A stretch of DNA of 64,000 nt from Chryseobacterium binzhouense. GTDB taxonomy: Bacteria; Bacteroidota; Bacteroidia; Flavobacteriales; Weeksellaceae. Shown here in pieces: positions 7,411-15,652 of the stretch. Where the stretch lies: the NCBI RefSeq assembly GCF_007474545.1, contig NZ_VKOG01000001.1, positions 62,001 through 126,000 of the forward strand. Reading direction: 5' to 3'. The notes below the pieces were generated by a model that saw only the letters and a list, made by a program, of their open reading frames with translations, searched no databases and was not told where the DNA came from. Both the position numbers and the translations under genes were made by a program. Numbering within the stretch: position 1 is the stretch's first letter; each line of letters starts with the position of its first letter.

Positions 7411-8757
7411 TTAAAGCTTATTAGTGAAAATTTTGAAAATATCAGCTCCAAATATCAACAGCATCAATCCTAAAAGAAATATAACTCCCACCATTTGAGC
7501 ATTTTCCAAAACTTTCTGCGGAACAGGCTTCCCAACAATCATTTCATACAATGTAAAAATAACATGACCGCCATCTAAGCCTGGAATAGGGATTAGATTT
7601 AAAAAAGCCAGCCACACAGAAAACATTGCTGTAAAACTCCAGAACATCGTCCAGTCAATAGAAACACTTCCGTCTTTTGCTTTATCAACAGGCATATTTT
7701 TGATAATAGCCAAAGGACCTCCTACTTTCTTATAACCCTGCACTTTTCTATTGAAAACAAGCTTGAATTGCTTAACCTGATATGTTAAACTTTCAATACT
7801 TCTTGTAAATCCCCTTCCAATAGATTCAAAGAAATTAAAATGTTTTGTTTCTGCAAATTTCTCTAAATACTTGAAAGAAGCTAATCCTAAAGTCCCTTCT
7901 TTTGAAACAGATAGAACTAAAGGCTGTATAGTTCCCGCTCTGGATACCTCAACATTAATGTCTTTCCCAGCATTGTTTTTTACAACACCTTGAAATTCAT
8001 CATAATAGTTAATTCTTTTTCCATCTACAGATACTATCTGATCTCCAACTTTCAAACCAGCCTCAGCTGTTTTAGGGTTATAAATAGAATCAATCACAGC
8101 AGGATATCTTGGGGTGAGAAAAGCTTTTGGATTTTCGTCCCTGAAAGCTAAAGCCTTACCATCATCGTTGGTTGGGAATGTTACTTCTTTCCCTCCTCTC
8201 AAAACGGTAATTTCATCACTGAGTAAAATATCTAGAGAAAGTTTATCAAGATTGTTCTGAGTTTTTCCATCTACTTTTAGAATTTTATCTCCATCCTGAA
8301 AGCCCATTGCTTTAGCAACATTCGTATAGTTCATTTGTACATCTTCCTTGGTGCTGTCAAAAACTGTTTCACCATTAAAAAACGACAGACAGCCATAAAT
8401 AATCCAAGCCAGGAAAAAGTTTACCGTAACACCGCCCAACATGATGATTAATCTCTGCCAAGCCGGTTTTGCTCTGAATTCCCAAGGTTGTGCAGGCTGT
8501 TTCAGCTGTTCAGTATCCATGCTTTCATCAACCATTCCTGCAATTTTTACATAGCCTCCGAAAGGAAGCCATCCGATACCGTATTCGGTTTCTCCTACTT
8601 TCTTTTTTACAACAGAAAACCAAGGATCAAAGAAAAGATAAAATTTCTCCACTTTGGTTTTGAACCATTTTGCAGGTAAAAAATGCCCAAGCTCGTGAAG
8701 AATTACTAAAATAGAAATACTCAATATAAATTGAAAGATCTTAATTGCTAATTCCAT
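7411..8757 (-). CDS. rseP: RseP, site-2 intramembrane zinc protease (M50)
   Basis: Inner-membrane metalloprotease that cuts membrane-bound substrates such as anti-sigma factors and leftover signal peptides. The 448-residue length fits. The zinc motif HELGH is at residues 21-25 in the first membrane helix, and LIPIPGLDGGHV near residue 400 supplies the third ligand. Between them are periplasmic PDZ segments (for example GLKVGDQIVSVDG near 235), and further hydrophobic helices lie near 100 and at the C-terminus. A -7 promoter box lies just upstream. Neighbours do not reveal a specific substrate. Confidence 0.95.
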   Translation of the reverse strand: MELAIKIFQFILSISILVILHELGHFLPAKWFKTKVEKFYLFFDPWFSVVKKKVGETEYGIGWLPFGGYVKIAGMVDESMDTEQLKQPAQPWEFRAKPAWQRLIIMLGGVTVNFFLAWIIYGCLSFFNGETVFDSTKEDVQMNYTNVAKAMGFQDGDKILKVDGKTQNNLDKLSLDILLSDEITVLRGGKEVTFPTNDDGKALAFRDENPKAFLTPRYPAVIDSIYNPKTAEAGLKVGDQIVSVDGKRINYYDEFQGVVKNNAGKDINVEVSRAGTIQPLVLSVSKEGTLGLASFKYLEKFAETKHFNFFESIGRGFTRSIESLTYQVKQFKLVFNRKVQGYKKVGGPLAIIKNMPVDKAKDGSVSIDWTMFWSFTAMFSVWLAFLNLIPIPGLDGGHVIFTLYEMIVGKPVPQKVLENAQMVGVIFLLGLMLLIFGADIFKIFTNKL

Positions 8758-8781
8758 TAATTGTTTTTAGATTTTAATTTG

Positions 8782-8789
8782 CAAAGGTA
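8782..8789 (-). promoter_or_regulatory. -7 promoter box of rseP
   Basis: TACCTTTG on the minus strand, 24 nt before the rseP ATG. Confidence 0.5.
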
Positions 8790-8808
8790 ACAATAATCAA
8801 TAGGATGC

Positions 8809-8840
8809 CAAATAAAAAGCTTCTCGTAATGAGAAGCTTT
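8809..8840 (-). terminator. Intrinsic terminator after the beta-barrel-like gene
   Basis: Perfect 10-bp stem AAAGCTTCTC / GAGAAGCTTT with a 5-nt loop, followed on the minus strand by TTATT. It lies between the gene at 8861-9298 and the rseP promoter. Confidence 0.85.
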
Positions 8841-8860
8841 GTCATATATTGATATTGCTA

Positions 8861-9298
8861 TTAAAAATTAAAGGAAACGCCTAAGCTTCCGTTATTCCCC
8901 ACTTCAGCAAAAACACCAACTTTATCGGTGAAGAAATATCTCGCTCCAATATGAGCTCCAATTCCGAAATCTCTTCCCAGAACTCCCAGATCAACACCCG
9001 GATAAATATCCAATTGCTCCGGAAGATCCAATGCTTCTCTTAAGTGAAAATTCAGACGCCCAAAAATAAAAACCCTGTTATCTTTATTATTGTCTCTGTA
9101 ATTGTCAAAATAAGCATTACCTCCCGCACCAATAGAAATAACGTCACTGAGACCATAGTCATACGTTGCTGTTATGCCCGTTCCATATCCCCATGCATTA
9201 AGTCCTAAATTAACTTTCTGATCACCTTTTCCAGTATAAGCCTGTGCATTGGCTGCGATTCCCGCAAAAAGCATCAGCACCAAAATCATTTTTTTCAT
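8861..9298 (-). CDS. Small outer-membrane beta-barrel-like protein
   Basis: A 145-residue protein with a signal peptide (MKKMILVLMLFAGIAANAQA, probable cleavage after AQA). The rest alternates polar and aromatic residues in strand-like blocks and ends in the phenylalanine-terminated segment GVSFNF, the usual beta-signal of outer-membrane barrels. It resembles the small barrel families of Flavobacteriia (DUF6646 from memory; not checked). Function unknown. It has its own terminator and does not form an operon with rseP. Confidence 0.7.
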   Translation of the reverse strand: MKKMILVLMLFAGIAANAQAYTGKGDQKVNLGLNAWGYGTGITATYDYGLSDVISIGAGGNAYFDNYRDNNKDNRVFIFGRLNFHLREALDLPEQLDIYPGVDLGVLGRDFGIGAHIGARYFFTDKVGVFAEVGNNGSLGVSFNF

Positions 9299-9399
9299 AA
9301 TAGATTTATTATTTAAAGATCATAAAAAAAATATCTGCATCAAAAATAAAACCGAAATCAGTTTAAAACTGTATTTTTATAGAAGATAAAACAGGCATT

Positions 9400-10152
9400 A
9401 TGAAAATCACAGGAATTAACTTAGATATTATCTGGAAAAATAAACTAAAAAACTTTGACAATATAGCACACGAAATCAGAGATGAAAAAGCAGATCTTTT
9501 TATTCTTCCTGAAATGTTTTCTACAGGATTCTGCATGGATGCTGCTGAAGTTTCAGACCGTAACGGAGAATCTTTGGAGTTTTTGAAGAAAATGGCACAA
9601 GAAAAAAATGCTGCTTTTTGCGGAAGCGTTCCGGTGGAGTCAGAAGGAAACTTTTACAATAGAATGTACTTTGTGAAACCCGATTCGGAAGTTGAGTATT
9701 ATGACAAAAGACACTTATTTTCATTTTCAGGGGAAGATAAAGTTTACACTCCGGGAAAGGAACGCATTATTGTTGAATATTCAGGAATCCGTTTTCTGTT
9801 ACAGGTTTGCTATGATCTTCGCTTTCCTGTTTTCTCAAGAAATAATGATGATTATGATGCCATATTATATGTTGCCAATTGGCCAGAAAAAAGAGTCGGA
9901 GCCTGGGAACATCTTTTAAAGGCAAGAGCTATTGAGAATCTGTCGTTTGTTTTTGGCTTAAATAGAATTGGCACAGACGGAAATAATCTTTTGTACAAAG
10001 AAAGTTCTCACTGTTTTTTTGCAGACGGAAGAGAAATTTCAACAAAAAAAGGAAATCTGATCTCATCAGAATTAAATGTATCCGAACTGAACGAGTTTAG
10101 AAAACATTTTCAGTTTTTAAACGACAGAGATGATTTCCTAATAAAGATGTAG
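9400..10152 (+). CDS. Nitrilase-superfamily amidohydrolase, omega-amidase-like (YafV type)
   Basis: A 250-residue cytoplasmic carbon-nitrogen hydrolase. The complete Glu-Lys-Cys triad is visible: E38 in LPEMFSTGF, K103 in YDKRHLF and C137 in VCYDLRFP. The combination of MFSTGF with CYDLRFP is characteristic of the YafV/omega-amidase branch, which removes the omega amide from alpha-ketoglutaramate or alpha-ketosuccinamate as metabolite repair. Length is typical and the start is the only sensible ATG. It is monocistronic between a divergent gene on the left and a convergent one on the right. Confidence 0.87.
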   Translation: MKITGINLDIIWKNKLKNFDNIAHEIRDEKADLFILPEMFSTGFCMDAAEVSDRNGESLEFLKKMAQEKNAAFCGSVPVESEGNFYNRMYFVKPDSEVEYYDKRHLFSFSGEDKVYTPGKERIIVEYSGIRFLLQVCYDLRFPVFSRNNDDYDAILYVANWPEKRVGAWEHLLKARAIENLSFVFGLNRIGTDGNNLLYKESSHCFFADGREISTKKGNLISSELNVSELNEFRKHFQFLNDRDDFLIKM

Positions 10153-10168
10153 TATTATTTCCGTAAAC

Positions 10169-10651
10169 TTATTTAAAAATATCTTTAAAATTCTGCGTTA
10201 ATGTTTGTTCTTCATAGCCTAGATATTTAAACTCTCCTTGAATTTCATTCTTAATTTTAAAATAGTTCCGATGATAATACTGTGAGATTTTAGCAATCTT
10301 GTTTCCGTCTTTATACAAGTAAAGATACTCATAAACATTGCTTCTAAATTCTACCCTGCTATATTTCCAGCCGTTTATTTCATTTTTCATGAAGGATGTA
10401 GGAAATATTCCAAAAAAATATTTCACGACAACCTCCCTTCCTTTTATTTGAAAAATTATTGCTTTTGTTCTTATCTCACTAAAAAGAGACACAAATATAA
10501 AAATAGTTATTAATGAAAAAAATATTGTATGAAATAACTCGCCACTATTAGAAGACAAAGATGTTTGTAAAATTTTTATCATCAAAAACACAGAAAATAA
10601 AAATGCTAAACCTATTAAATAAGCTCTAATTGAAAACTTTGTTTTAATCAC
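10169..10651 (-). CDS. Hypothetical two-helix membrane protein
   Basis: A 160-residue protein I do not recognise. Two hydrophobic helices (about residues 8-28 and 40-58) are followed by a soluble stretch rich in aromatic and basic residues (VVVKYFFGIFP, YEYLYLYKDGNKIAKI). This layout resembles small bacterial PH-like membrane proteins, but no diagnostic motif is visible. The start lies 2 nt from the stop of the DUF4126 gene upstream, so the two are probably co-transcribed. Function unknown. Confidence 0.65.
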   Translation of the reverse strand: MIKTKFSIRAYLIGLAFLFSVFLMIKILQTSLSSNSGELFHTIFFSLITIFIFVSLFSEIRTKAIIFQIKGREVVVKYFFGIFPTSFMKNEINGWKYSRVEFRSNVYEYLYLYKDGNKIAKISQYYHRNYFKIKNEIQGEFKYLGYEEQTLTQNFKDIFK

Positions 10652-10653
10652 CT

Positions 10654-11253
10654 TTATTGTTTTATTCTTAATTTAGTTAACTTCCGCCAAGCTTTTCTTC
10701 CGAAAAAAATAATTAAAACCACACATAATATCGCTAAAACAGCAGCTACAAACGGGGCAATCATTGCCAAAACAGTCATAATTCCGGCTCCTGCTGTTTC
10801 TGTAGTTCCTACAAAATTATTCCCAAGACCTGCAGTTGTTGCCGTAGAAGCTGCTCTAATCCCGGCAAAACCCGAACTGATGGTTGCTGCAGTTCCACCG
10901 CCTGCAATAAGCGCCAATCCCCATTGCGGAAGAGTTCCTAAATCTGAAAATTGGCTCGCAAAAAGGACAGAACCAGCAACGGTTGCCATAGGAACCGAAA
11001 TTGTATCCAGAAAATTATCAACAACAGGGATATAATATGCTAAAATTTCTGCCACAGTTGCAATTCCGGTGGTAATAAGTGCAGGAAGCGATGAAAGCCA
11101 TTCAAAAGTTTCAAGCGAAGGAATCCACTGAAAGTAAGATGCCAAACTTACAGCAAACATAGGTAAGAAAACACGGAAACCCGTTGCAGCAGCAAGTCCG
11201 ACTCCTATAAATACACTTAATAAAAAAGAAAAATAGGGAATTTGGTCTAACAT
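10654..11253 (-). CDS. DUF4126-family membrane protein
   Basis: A 199-residue inner-membrane protein with four to five glycine/alanine-rich helices. The segment GVGLAAATGFRVFLPMF and the later GGGTAATISSGFAGIRAASTATTAGLGN are typical of the DUF4126 family, whose function is unknown. A TTG-initiated extension of four codons is possible (from 11265), but the ATG at 11253 is the simpler start. It ends with a basic tail (KLRIKQ) and is followed after 2 nt by the hypothetical membrane protein at 10169-10651. Confidence 0.8.
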   Translation of the reverse strand: MLDQIPYFSFLLSVFIGVGLAAATGFRVFLPMFAVSLASYFQWIPSLETFEWLSSLPALITTGIATVAEILAYYIPVVDNFLDTISVPMATVAGSVLFASQFSDLGTLPQWGLALIAGGGTAATISSGFAGIRAASTATTAGLGNNFVGTTETAGAGIMTVLAMIAPFVAAVLAILCVVLIIFFGRKAWRKLTKLRIKQ

Positions 11254-11401
11254 TTTATTTGTCAATTGTTTGACTAAAGCTACAAAAAATATAGATAATA
11301 CAATCTCTAAAAAATCATTCGGGATTATTAAATACCATTTGTTTTGAACAATGCATTTAATAAAATTTATTTCAGATATGACGCTCCTGCGTACTGTAAA
11401 A

Positions 11402-11782
11402 TCAGCTTTTACTTTTATTCTGGGATTTGCAAAGAGTGATAAACTGAGACTCTACCTCCTGAAAATTTGCAGGCATTTCATTTGAAACCCAAAAAAGCAT
11501 TGCGGTTGTTCTGTCTCCGAAACTCTCCGTAAACAAAGATTTATTTAACCGGTAAGATTCTCTTAAAAGACGTTTTATCCGATTTCGGTGTACTGCCTTT
11601 TTAAAGTACCTTTTAGAAACAGAAACTCCGAATTTTGTTCTGTCAGCCTGTAATTGCGGATGATTTTTAAGAATAATAATCCGAAGATTCCCAGAGGTTT
11701 TCCATTTACCTTTTGCAAAAAGCAAGTCAATTTCAGACTTCTTTTTAAGTTTTTCGGCTTTCGGATATTTATAATCAGGCAT
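11402..11782 (-). CDS. rnpA: RnpA, ribonuclease P protein component
   Basis: Basic 126-residue protein subunit of RNase P, which matures tRNA 5' ends. The family core FGVSVSKRYFKKAVHRNRIKRLLRE occupies residues 51-75 and carries the RNR signature. The start codon overlaps the stop of tcdA by 1 nt (TAATG), implying translational coupling. In many bacteria rnpA follows rpmH near the origin; here it ends a tatD-tcdA-rnpA operon instead, and no rpmH is present in the window. Confidence 0.95.
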   Translation of the reverse strand: MPDYKYPKAEKLKKKSEIDLLFAKGKWKTSGNLRIIILKNHPQLQADRTKFGVSVSKRYFKKAVHRNRIKRLLRESYRLNKSLFTESFGDRTTAMLFWVSNEMPANFQEVESQFITLCKSQNKSKS

Positions 11783-12507
11783 TAATTTTTTTTCACTAAA
11801 TAATTAATCACTTCCGCAGCAGCATACAAACCAAAAATAGCCGGAATAAAACTTATCGTTCCATAGAAAGACCTTTTGTAATTGGTTCCGTCTGTCATTT
11901 TAAGACTGTCATCTTTCTGAAGTTCATCAGAAAAAACACATTTGAATCCTTTGTTTATTTTTTCTTTTCTCAATCTTTTTCTCACCTGTTTAGCAAGATA
12001 GCAATTTTGAGTTTTACTGATATCTTTCACCATTACTTTAGAAGGATCGGTTTTTCCGCCGGCTCCCATTGAACTGATGATTTTAATCTTTCTTTTTTTT
12101 GCAGACTTTATTAAGGTAAGCTTTGGGGTAACGCTGTCAATACAATCTAAAACATAGTTAAAATTACCTTTGTCTAATATTTCATCCATTCTTTCAGGAT
12201 TCAGAAATTCGTTGATTTTAACTAAATTAAGTTTAGGATTAATATCTAAAAGCCTCTCCGCAACTACTTCTACTTTATGTTTTCCAACAGTTGAATGAAG
12301 AGCAGGCAATTGTCTGTTAATGTTGGTAATATCAACCGTGTCTCCATCAACAATCGTCATATTTCCCACGCCTGCTCTGGCAAGAAATTCTGCCGCAAAA
12401 GACCCGACACCTCCAAGTCCAACAACCAGAACAGATGCTTTGTTCAGTTTTTCCAAACCATCCTCTTTAATCAGAAGCTCTGTTCTTTCCAGCCAGTATT
12501 TATCCAT
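11782..12507 (-). CDS. tcdA: TcdA, tRNA threonylcarbamoyladenosine dehydratase (ThiF/E1-like)
   Basis: ATP-dependent enzyme that cyclises the t6A base at position 37 of ANN-decoding tRNAs to ct6A. The 241-residue E1-like protein shows the nucleotide-binding GLGGVGSFAAEFLARAGVG at residues 30-48, followed by VDGDTVDITNINRQLPA and the central LDCIDSV. The length and the absence of a ubiquitin-like partner favour TcdA over ThiF or MoeB. It overlaps tatD by 8 nt upstream and rnpA by 1 nt downstream, so the three form a tight operon with a tRNA-processing flavour. Confidence 0.9.
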   Translation of the reverse strand: MDKYWLERTELLIKEDGLEKLNKASVLVVGLGGVGSFAAEFLARAGVGNMTIVDGDTVDITNINRQLPALHSTVGKHKVEVVAERLLDINPKLNLVKINEFLNPERMDEILDKGNFNYVLDCIDSVTPKLTLIKSAKKRKIKIISSMGAGGKTDPSKVMVKDISKTQNCYLAKQVRKRLRKEKINKGFKCVFSDELQKDDSLKMTDGTNYKRSFYGTISFIPAIFGLYAAAEVINYLVKKN

Positions 12508-13126
12508 TTTGTATTGTTTCTAAATTTTCTAAAATCTGTGATTGAAGCTGTTCCAAAGAAATTCCTTTAAGTTCTGAAACTTTAGCATACAGCTCTTCGA
12601 CGGCAAAATTACCGTCATCCGTTTCCAAAAACAGTTTATCTAAAGGAATTTTTTTCACTGTATTCTGCAAAGATAAATTATAGAGAACCGCTTTTCCAAA
12701 ACTTAGATAGAAATTATTCTTCAGCAAATCATCAGCAACATTCTGCTTTTTATTAAAACCATGAATAATCATGGGCTGCTGAGAAAATTTCCTGAATGAA
12801 ATTACCTCGTAATATTTTCTCACACAATGAATAATCACCGGCTTTTTTACTTCATTAGCAATTTCTATCTGCTTAAAAAAAACCTCTTCCTGAATTTTCT
12901 CATCAATGGGAACCAAAGAATCTAAACCACACTCACCTATTGCAAAACAGTTTTTCAAAATCGCAGATTGAAGCCAGTCTAATTGTTGATGAATATTTTC
13001 TACACTAATATCCTTAGGATGAATCCCTACAGAATAAGGAAAGTCATCCGGATTCTCATTTAAATTTAAACTATAAATTCCGAAGCTTAGCTGTTTTTTA
13101 TGATGATGAAAATCAAAAAATTCCAT
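12500..13126 (-). CDS. TatD-family metal-dependent hydrolase
   Basis: A 208-residue TIM-barrel hydrolase of the TatD (deoxyribonuclease/amidohydrolase) family. Metal ligands can be placed at the N-terminal FHHH (residues 6-9, replacing the usual DxHxH), E65 in IGECGLD, H100 in VIIHC, H122 in IIHGF and D170 in LETDDG. An in-frame upstream extension to 13186 lacks family similarity, so I chose the ATG at 13126, whose product begins MEFFDFHHH. It is shorter than the usual ~260 residues. First gene of the tatD-tcdA-rnpA operon. Confidence 0.82.
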   Translation of the reverse strand: MEFFDFHHHKKQLSFGIYSLNLNENPDDFPYSVGIHPKDISVENIHQQLDWLQSAILKNCFAIGECGLDSLVPIDEKIQEEVFFKQIEIANEVKKPVIIHCVRKYYEVISFRKFSQQPMIIHGFNKKQNVADDLLKNNFYLSFGKAVLYNLSLQNTVKKIPLDKLFLETDDGNFAVEELYAKVSELKGISLEQLQSQILENLETIQNG

Positions 13127-13194
13127 TGTCAAAAATACGTTTTTAAGCCTGATTAAAAATAATATTGATTCTCCGTTATTAATCATACCGCTTT

Positions 13195-13292
13195 TTAACG
13201 CAAAGGATCGCTAAGATTCCTTTATATACTAACTGTTTTTAAGTTCGCAAAGGCGTTTCACTCAGCAAAGAACTCAAAGGTTTTTCAATTAT
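13195..13292. repeat. Degenerate intergenic repeat built on the motif CGCAAAG
   Basis: Between the tatD operon and the TetR gene: AACGCAAAG, CGCTAAG, CGCAAAG, GCAAAG and CAAAG occur within 90 bp. The same AACGCAAAG/CTTTGCGTT word occurs at about 7148 and, on both strands, inside the array at 50.1-50.6 kb, always outside genes. I see no promoter here with confidence. Confidence 0.5.
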
Positions 13293-13375
13293 GTCAAGTT
13301 ACAGACAATCATAAAATAATTAAACAAATGTTTATAAGAGAAGAAAAAATGACTATTTTTACTAAAACTGAATAC

Positions 13376-14005
13376 ATGGCAAAAAAATTTTCGGAAAAAC
13401 AAATGCACATTCTGGATGTTGCAGAAGAACTGATTGCCCAAAAAGGATTTGAAGGTACTTCCGTGAGAGACATTTCGACAAAAGCCAATATCAACGTAGC
13501 GATGATTTCCTATTATTTTGGTTCGAAAGAGAAGATGATGGCATCATTATATCAATACAGAGTTCTTAAGACAAGGGAAAATTTTTCTGAATTTGCCGAT
13601 ACCATTAAAAACGGCAAACCTGAAATGCAAATGAAAGAAATGATCAAATACATTGTCAATCAACTTTTTAAATACAATTATTTCCACGGTTTTGTGACCC
13701 AGGAACTTCGCCATACCGAAAGTCTTAAAGATGAACTGATGGAATTTTACCAGCTTTTTGTAAGAAAACTGGATGAGGTAATCAAAAAAGGAGTTACAAC
13801 AGGCGTTTTCACTTTTACTCCAAAAGCAGAAGATTTGCTTACTACGGTGATTGGCTCTACCCTGTTTGTGATCCGCAATAAAAATTTTTACGAATTGTAC
13901 GTACCTCATAAAGATGCAGAATCCTATCAGAAAGAAGCAGAAAAAAAGGTAAAAATGAATCTGCTGATGAGCGTTTTTGCACTTTTGGGATATGCATCAG
14001 AATAA
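13376..14005 (+). CDS. TetR/AcrR-family transcriptional regulator
   Basis: A 209-residue repressor. The N-terminal helix-turn-helix covers roughly residues 6-52, with the classic GTSVRDISTKANINVAMISYYFGSKEKMM. The C-terminal helical ligand domain has the motif of Bacteroidota TetR_C proteins. An upstream in-frame ATG at 13328 would add 16 residues, but similarity to the family begins at MAKKFSEKQ, so I prefer 13376. It is not next to an obvious efflux gene; its target is unknown. It could control itself or the divergent tatD operon. Confidence 0.88.
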   Translation: MAKKFSEKQMHILDVAEELIAQKGFEGTSVRDISTKANINVAMISYYFGSKEKMMASLYQYRVLKTRENFSEFADTIKNGKPEMQMKEMIKYIVNQLFKYNYFHGFVTQELRHTESLKDELMEFYQLFVRKLDEVIKKGVTTGVFTFTPKAEDLLTTVIGSTLFVIRNKNFYELYVPHKDAESYQKEAEKKVKMNLLMSVFALLGYASE

Positions 14006-14124
14006 ATTTAAAGAAGTTTTGATCAAAAATGGTTGAAATTTATTAATTCGACTTTTTGAAAATACTTTACCTTCTGTTTTTACGTTAAATAATCATAAAA
14101 AAAAATCTTTTAGCAAAAAAGTTA

Positions 14125-14132
14125 TATTTTTG
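14125..14132 (+). promoter_or_regulatory. -7 promoter box of bamD
   Basis: TATTTTTG matching TAnnTTTG, 42 nt before the bamD start codon. Confidence 0.5.
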
Positions 14133-14174
14133 CAAATTGATAGTACGGTAAACCCGTGAACTGTTACATTGTAT

Positions 14175-15170
14175 ATGAAAAAATATTTTTTAGGTATTTT
14201 CGCCGTAGCTGTTTTGGCAGCATGTAAAAGTCAGCAGGAAAAAGCATTGAGAAGTGCAGACAAAAACTTCATTCTGAAAACCGCTAACGAAAATTTCGCC
14301 AAAAAGAAATGGAAAAATGCTTTGGCATTATATGACAGACTTCCTAATCTTGTTGCAGGAACAGACGATGCTCCGAATGTAGTATTCAACTCTGCTTATG
14401 CCAATTATTATGATAAAAACTACAGACTTGCAGGAAATCAGTTTAAAAATTTCGCAGTGAGTTTTCCTCAGGACAACAGAAAAGAAGAAGCTGCCTATAT
14501 GTCGGCTTTATGCTACTACAACGGTTCTATGGATTATAACCTAGATCAGTCAAGCACAGAATTGGCAATCAATGAGCTGCAGGATTTTATTAACAACTAT
14601 CCTTCTTCTGAAAGATCAAAAAACATCAATACGATGATTGATGAATTGTCTTATAAACTGGAATTTAAAGCTTATGAAAACGCCAGACAATATTTCAAAA
14701 TGGGTGATTACAAATCTACGTCCGTTGCTTTTGAAAATGTTCTGGAAGACTTTCCAAGTACGAAACTGCGTCCGAAAATCTATGACTACATGATGAGGGC
14801 GCGTTATCTTTTAGCTCAAAACTCTGTTTATGACCTTAAAGAAGAACGTATTGAAAGTGCTTTGGCATTTACCAGACAGGTAGAAAAGGATCTTCCGGGT
14901 ACAGAATACTCCAAGACAGCTGCAGATTTGAGGGAAAAACTTGAAAAAGAAAAGAAAGACTTTGCTGTCGTAAAAAAACAAACTGAAGAAAGAATTGCCG
15001 TTCTTACAGCAAAACAGAAAAAAATGGCAGATAAACTGGCTGCAGACTCAAAAACAGAACAGCAGATTAAAGACCAGATCTCCAACGAAAAGCAGGCAAA
15101 GCAGATTCAGAGAGACAGCGCAGTAATAAATACACCTCCACCCGCAGCAACTTTCAGAATTCAAAGATAA
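14175..15170 (+). CDS. bamD: BamD, outer-membrane protein assembly lipoprotein
   Basis: Lipoprotein of the BAM complex, which inserts beta-barrels into the outer membrane. The 331-residue product starts with a lipoprotein signal (VLAAC, lipidated C17), followed by TPR-like repeats (for example KNALALYDRLPNL, then DNRKEEAAYMSALCYY) typical of BamD/YfiO. A lysine/glutamate-rich coiled coil (about residues 255-310) and a proline-rich tail extend it beyond the E. coli protein. The ATG at 14175 gives a proper signal peptide; a TTG two codons upstream is unnecessary. It is followed by rpoZ, a familiar Flavobacteriia order. Confidence 0.92.
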   Translation: MKKYFLGIFAVAVLAACKSQQEKALRSADKNFILKTANENFAKKKWKNALALYDRLPNLVAGTDDAPNVVFNSAYANYYDKNYRLAGNQFKNFAVSFPQDNRKEEAAYMSALCYYNGSMDYNLDQSSTELAINELQDFINNYPSSERSKNINTMIDELSYKLEFKAYENARQYFKMGDYKSTSVAFENVLEDFPSTKLRPKIYDYMMRARYLLAQNSVYDLKEERIESALAFTRQVEKDLPGTEYSKTAADLREKLEKEKKDFAVVKKQTEERIAVLTAKQKKMADKLAADSKTEQQIKDQISNEKQAKQIQRDSAVINTPPPAATFRIQR

Positions 15171-15174
15171 TTCG

Positions 15175-15182
15175 TAGATTTG
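15175..15182 (+). promoter_or_regulatory. -7 promoter box of rpoZ
   Basis: TAGATTTG, 30 nt before the rpoZ ATG, suggesting rpoZ can be transcribed separately from bamD. Confidence 0.5.
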
Positions 15183-15212
15183 CCAACTTATAATTAAATT
15201 AATTTTCTCAAA

Positions 15213-15539
15213 ATGAGCGTAAAAGATACAAAAGCAGAAGTAAACACCATTACTTACGATAAGGATAAGATTGAAGACAAAGTAGGCTCAATCTACGAAG
15301 CTATTGTCATCATGGGAAAAAGAGCAGAGCAGATCAATGCAGAGATCCGTACTGAATTGCACAACAAGTTAGACGAATTTGCAGTACACAACTCTACTTT
15401 GGAAGAAGTTTTTGAAAACAGAGAGCAGATTGAAATCTCAAAACATTACGAAAAACTTCCTAAACCTACATCTATCGCAATTCAGGAATGGCTTGATGAC
15501 GATGTATACTTCAGAAAAACTGAAGACAGACAGAAATAA
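15213..15539 (+). CDS. rpoZ: RpoZ, RNA polymerase omega subunit (Bacteroidota type)
   Basis: A 108-residue protein of the divergent Bacteroidota omega/Rpb6 family. Conserved core GSIYEAIVIMGKRAEQIN lies at residues 26-43; the acidic middle NSTLEEVFENREQIEISKHYE follows, and the end is ALT-independent with a charged tail. Omega helps assemble and stabilise RNA polymerase around the beta-prime subunit. The bamD-rpoZ-coaBC-DUF4835-recN order supports the call. It is followed by a perfect 12-bp hairpin at 15559-15594. Confidence 0.88.
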   Translation: MSVKDTKAEVNTITYDKDKIEDKVGSIYEAIVIMGKRAEQINAEIRTELHNKLDEFAVHNSTLEEVFENREQIEISKHYEKLPKPTSIAIQEWLDDDVYFRKTEDRQK

Positions 15540-15558
15540 TCAAATTTTTATATTATAG

Positions 15559-15594
15559 GCAAAGGTCATAGAAGAATACTTTTATGACCTTTGC
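15559..15594 (+). terminator. Perfect 12-bp hairpin between rpoZ and coaBC
   Basis: GCAAAGGTCATA pairs with TATGACCTTTGC across a 12-nt loop. Only a weak T tract follows, so it may be a partial terminator or an mRNA-stabilising element rather than a full stop before coaBC. Confidence 0.6.
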
Positions 15595-15652
15595 TGTTTA
15601 TATGAATGTTTGTGAAAAAAAATAAGTAATTTAGACGTTTAAAAAATATTTC

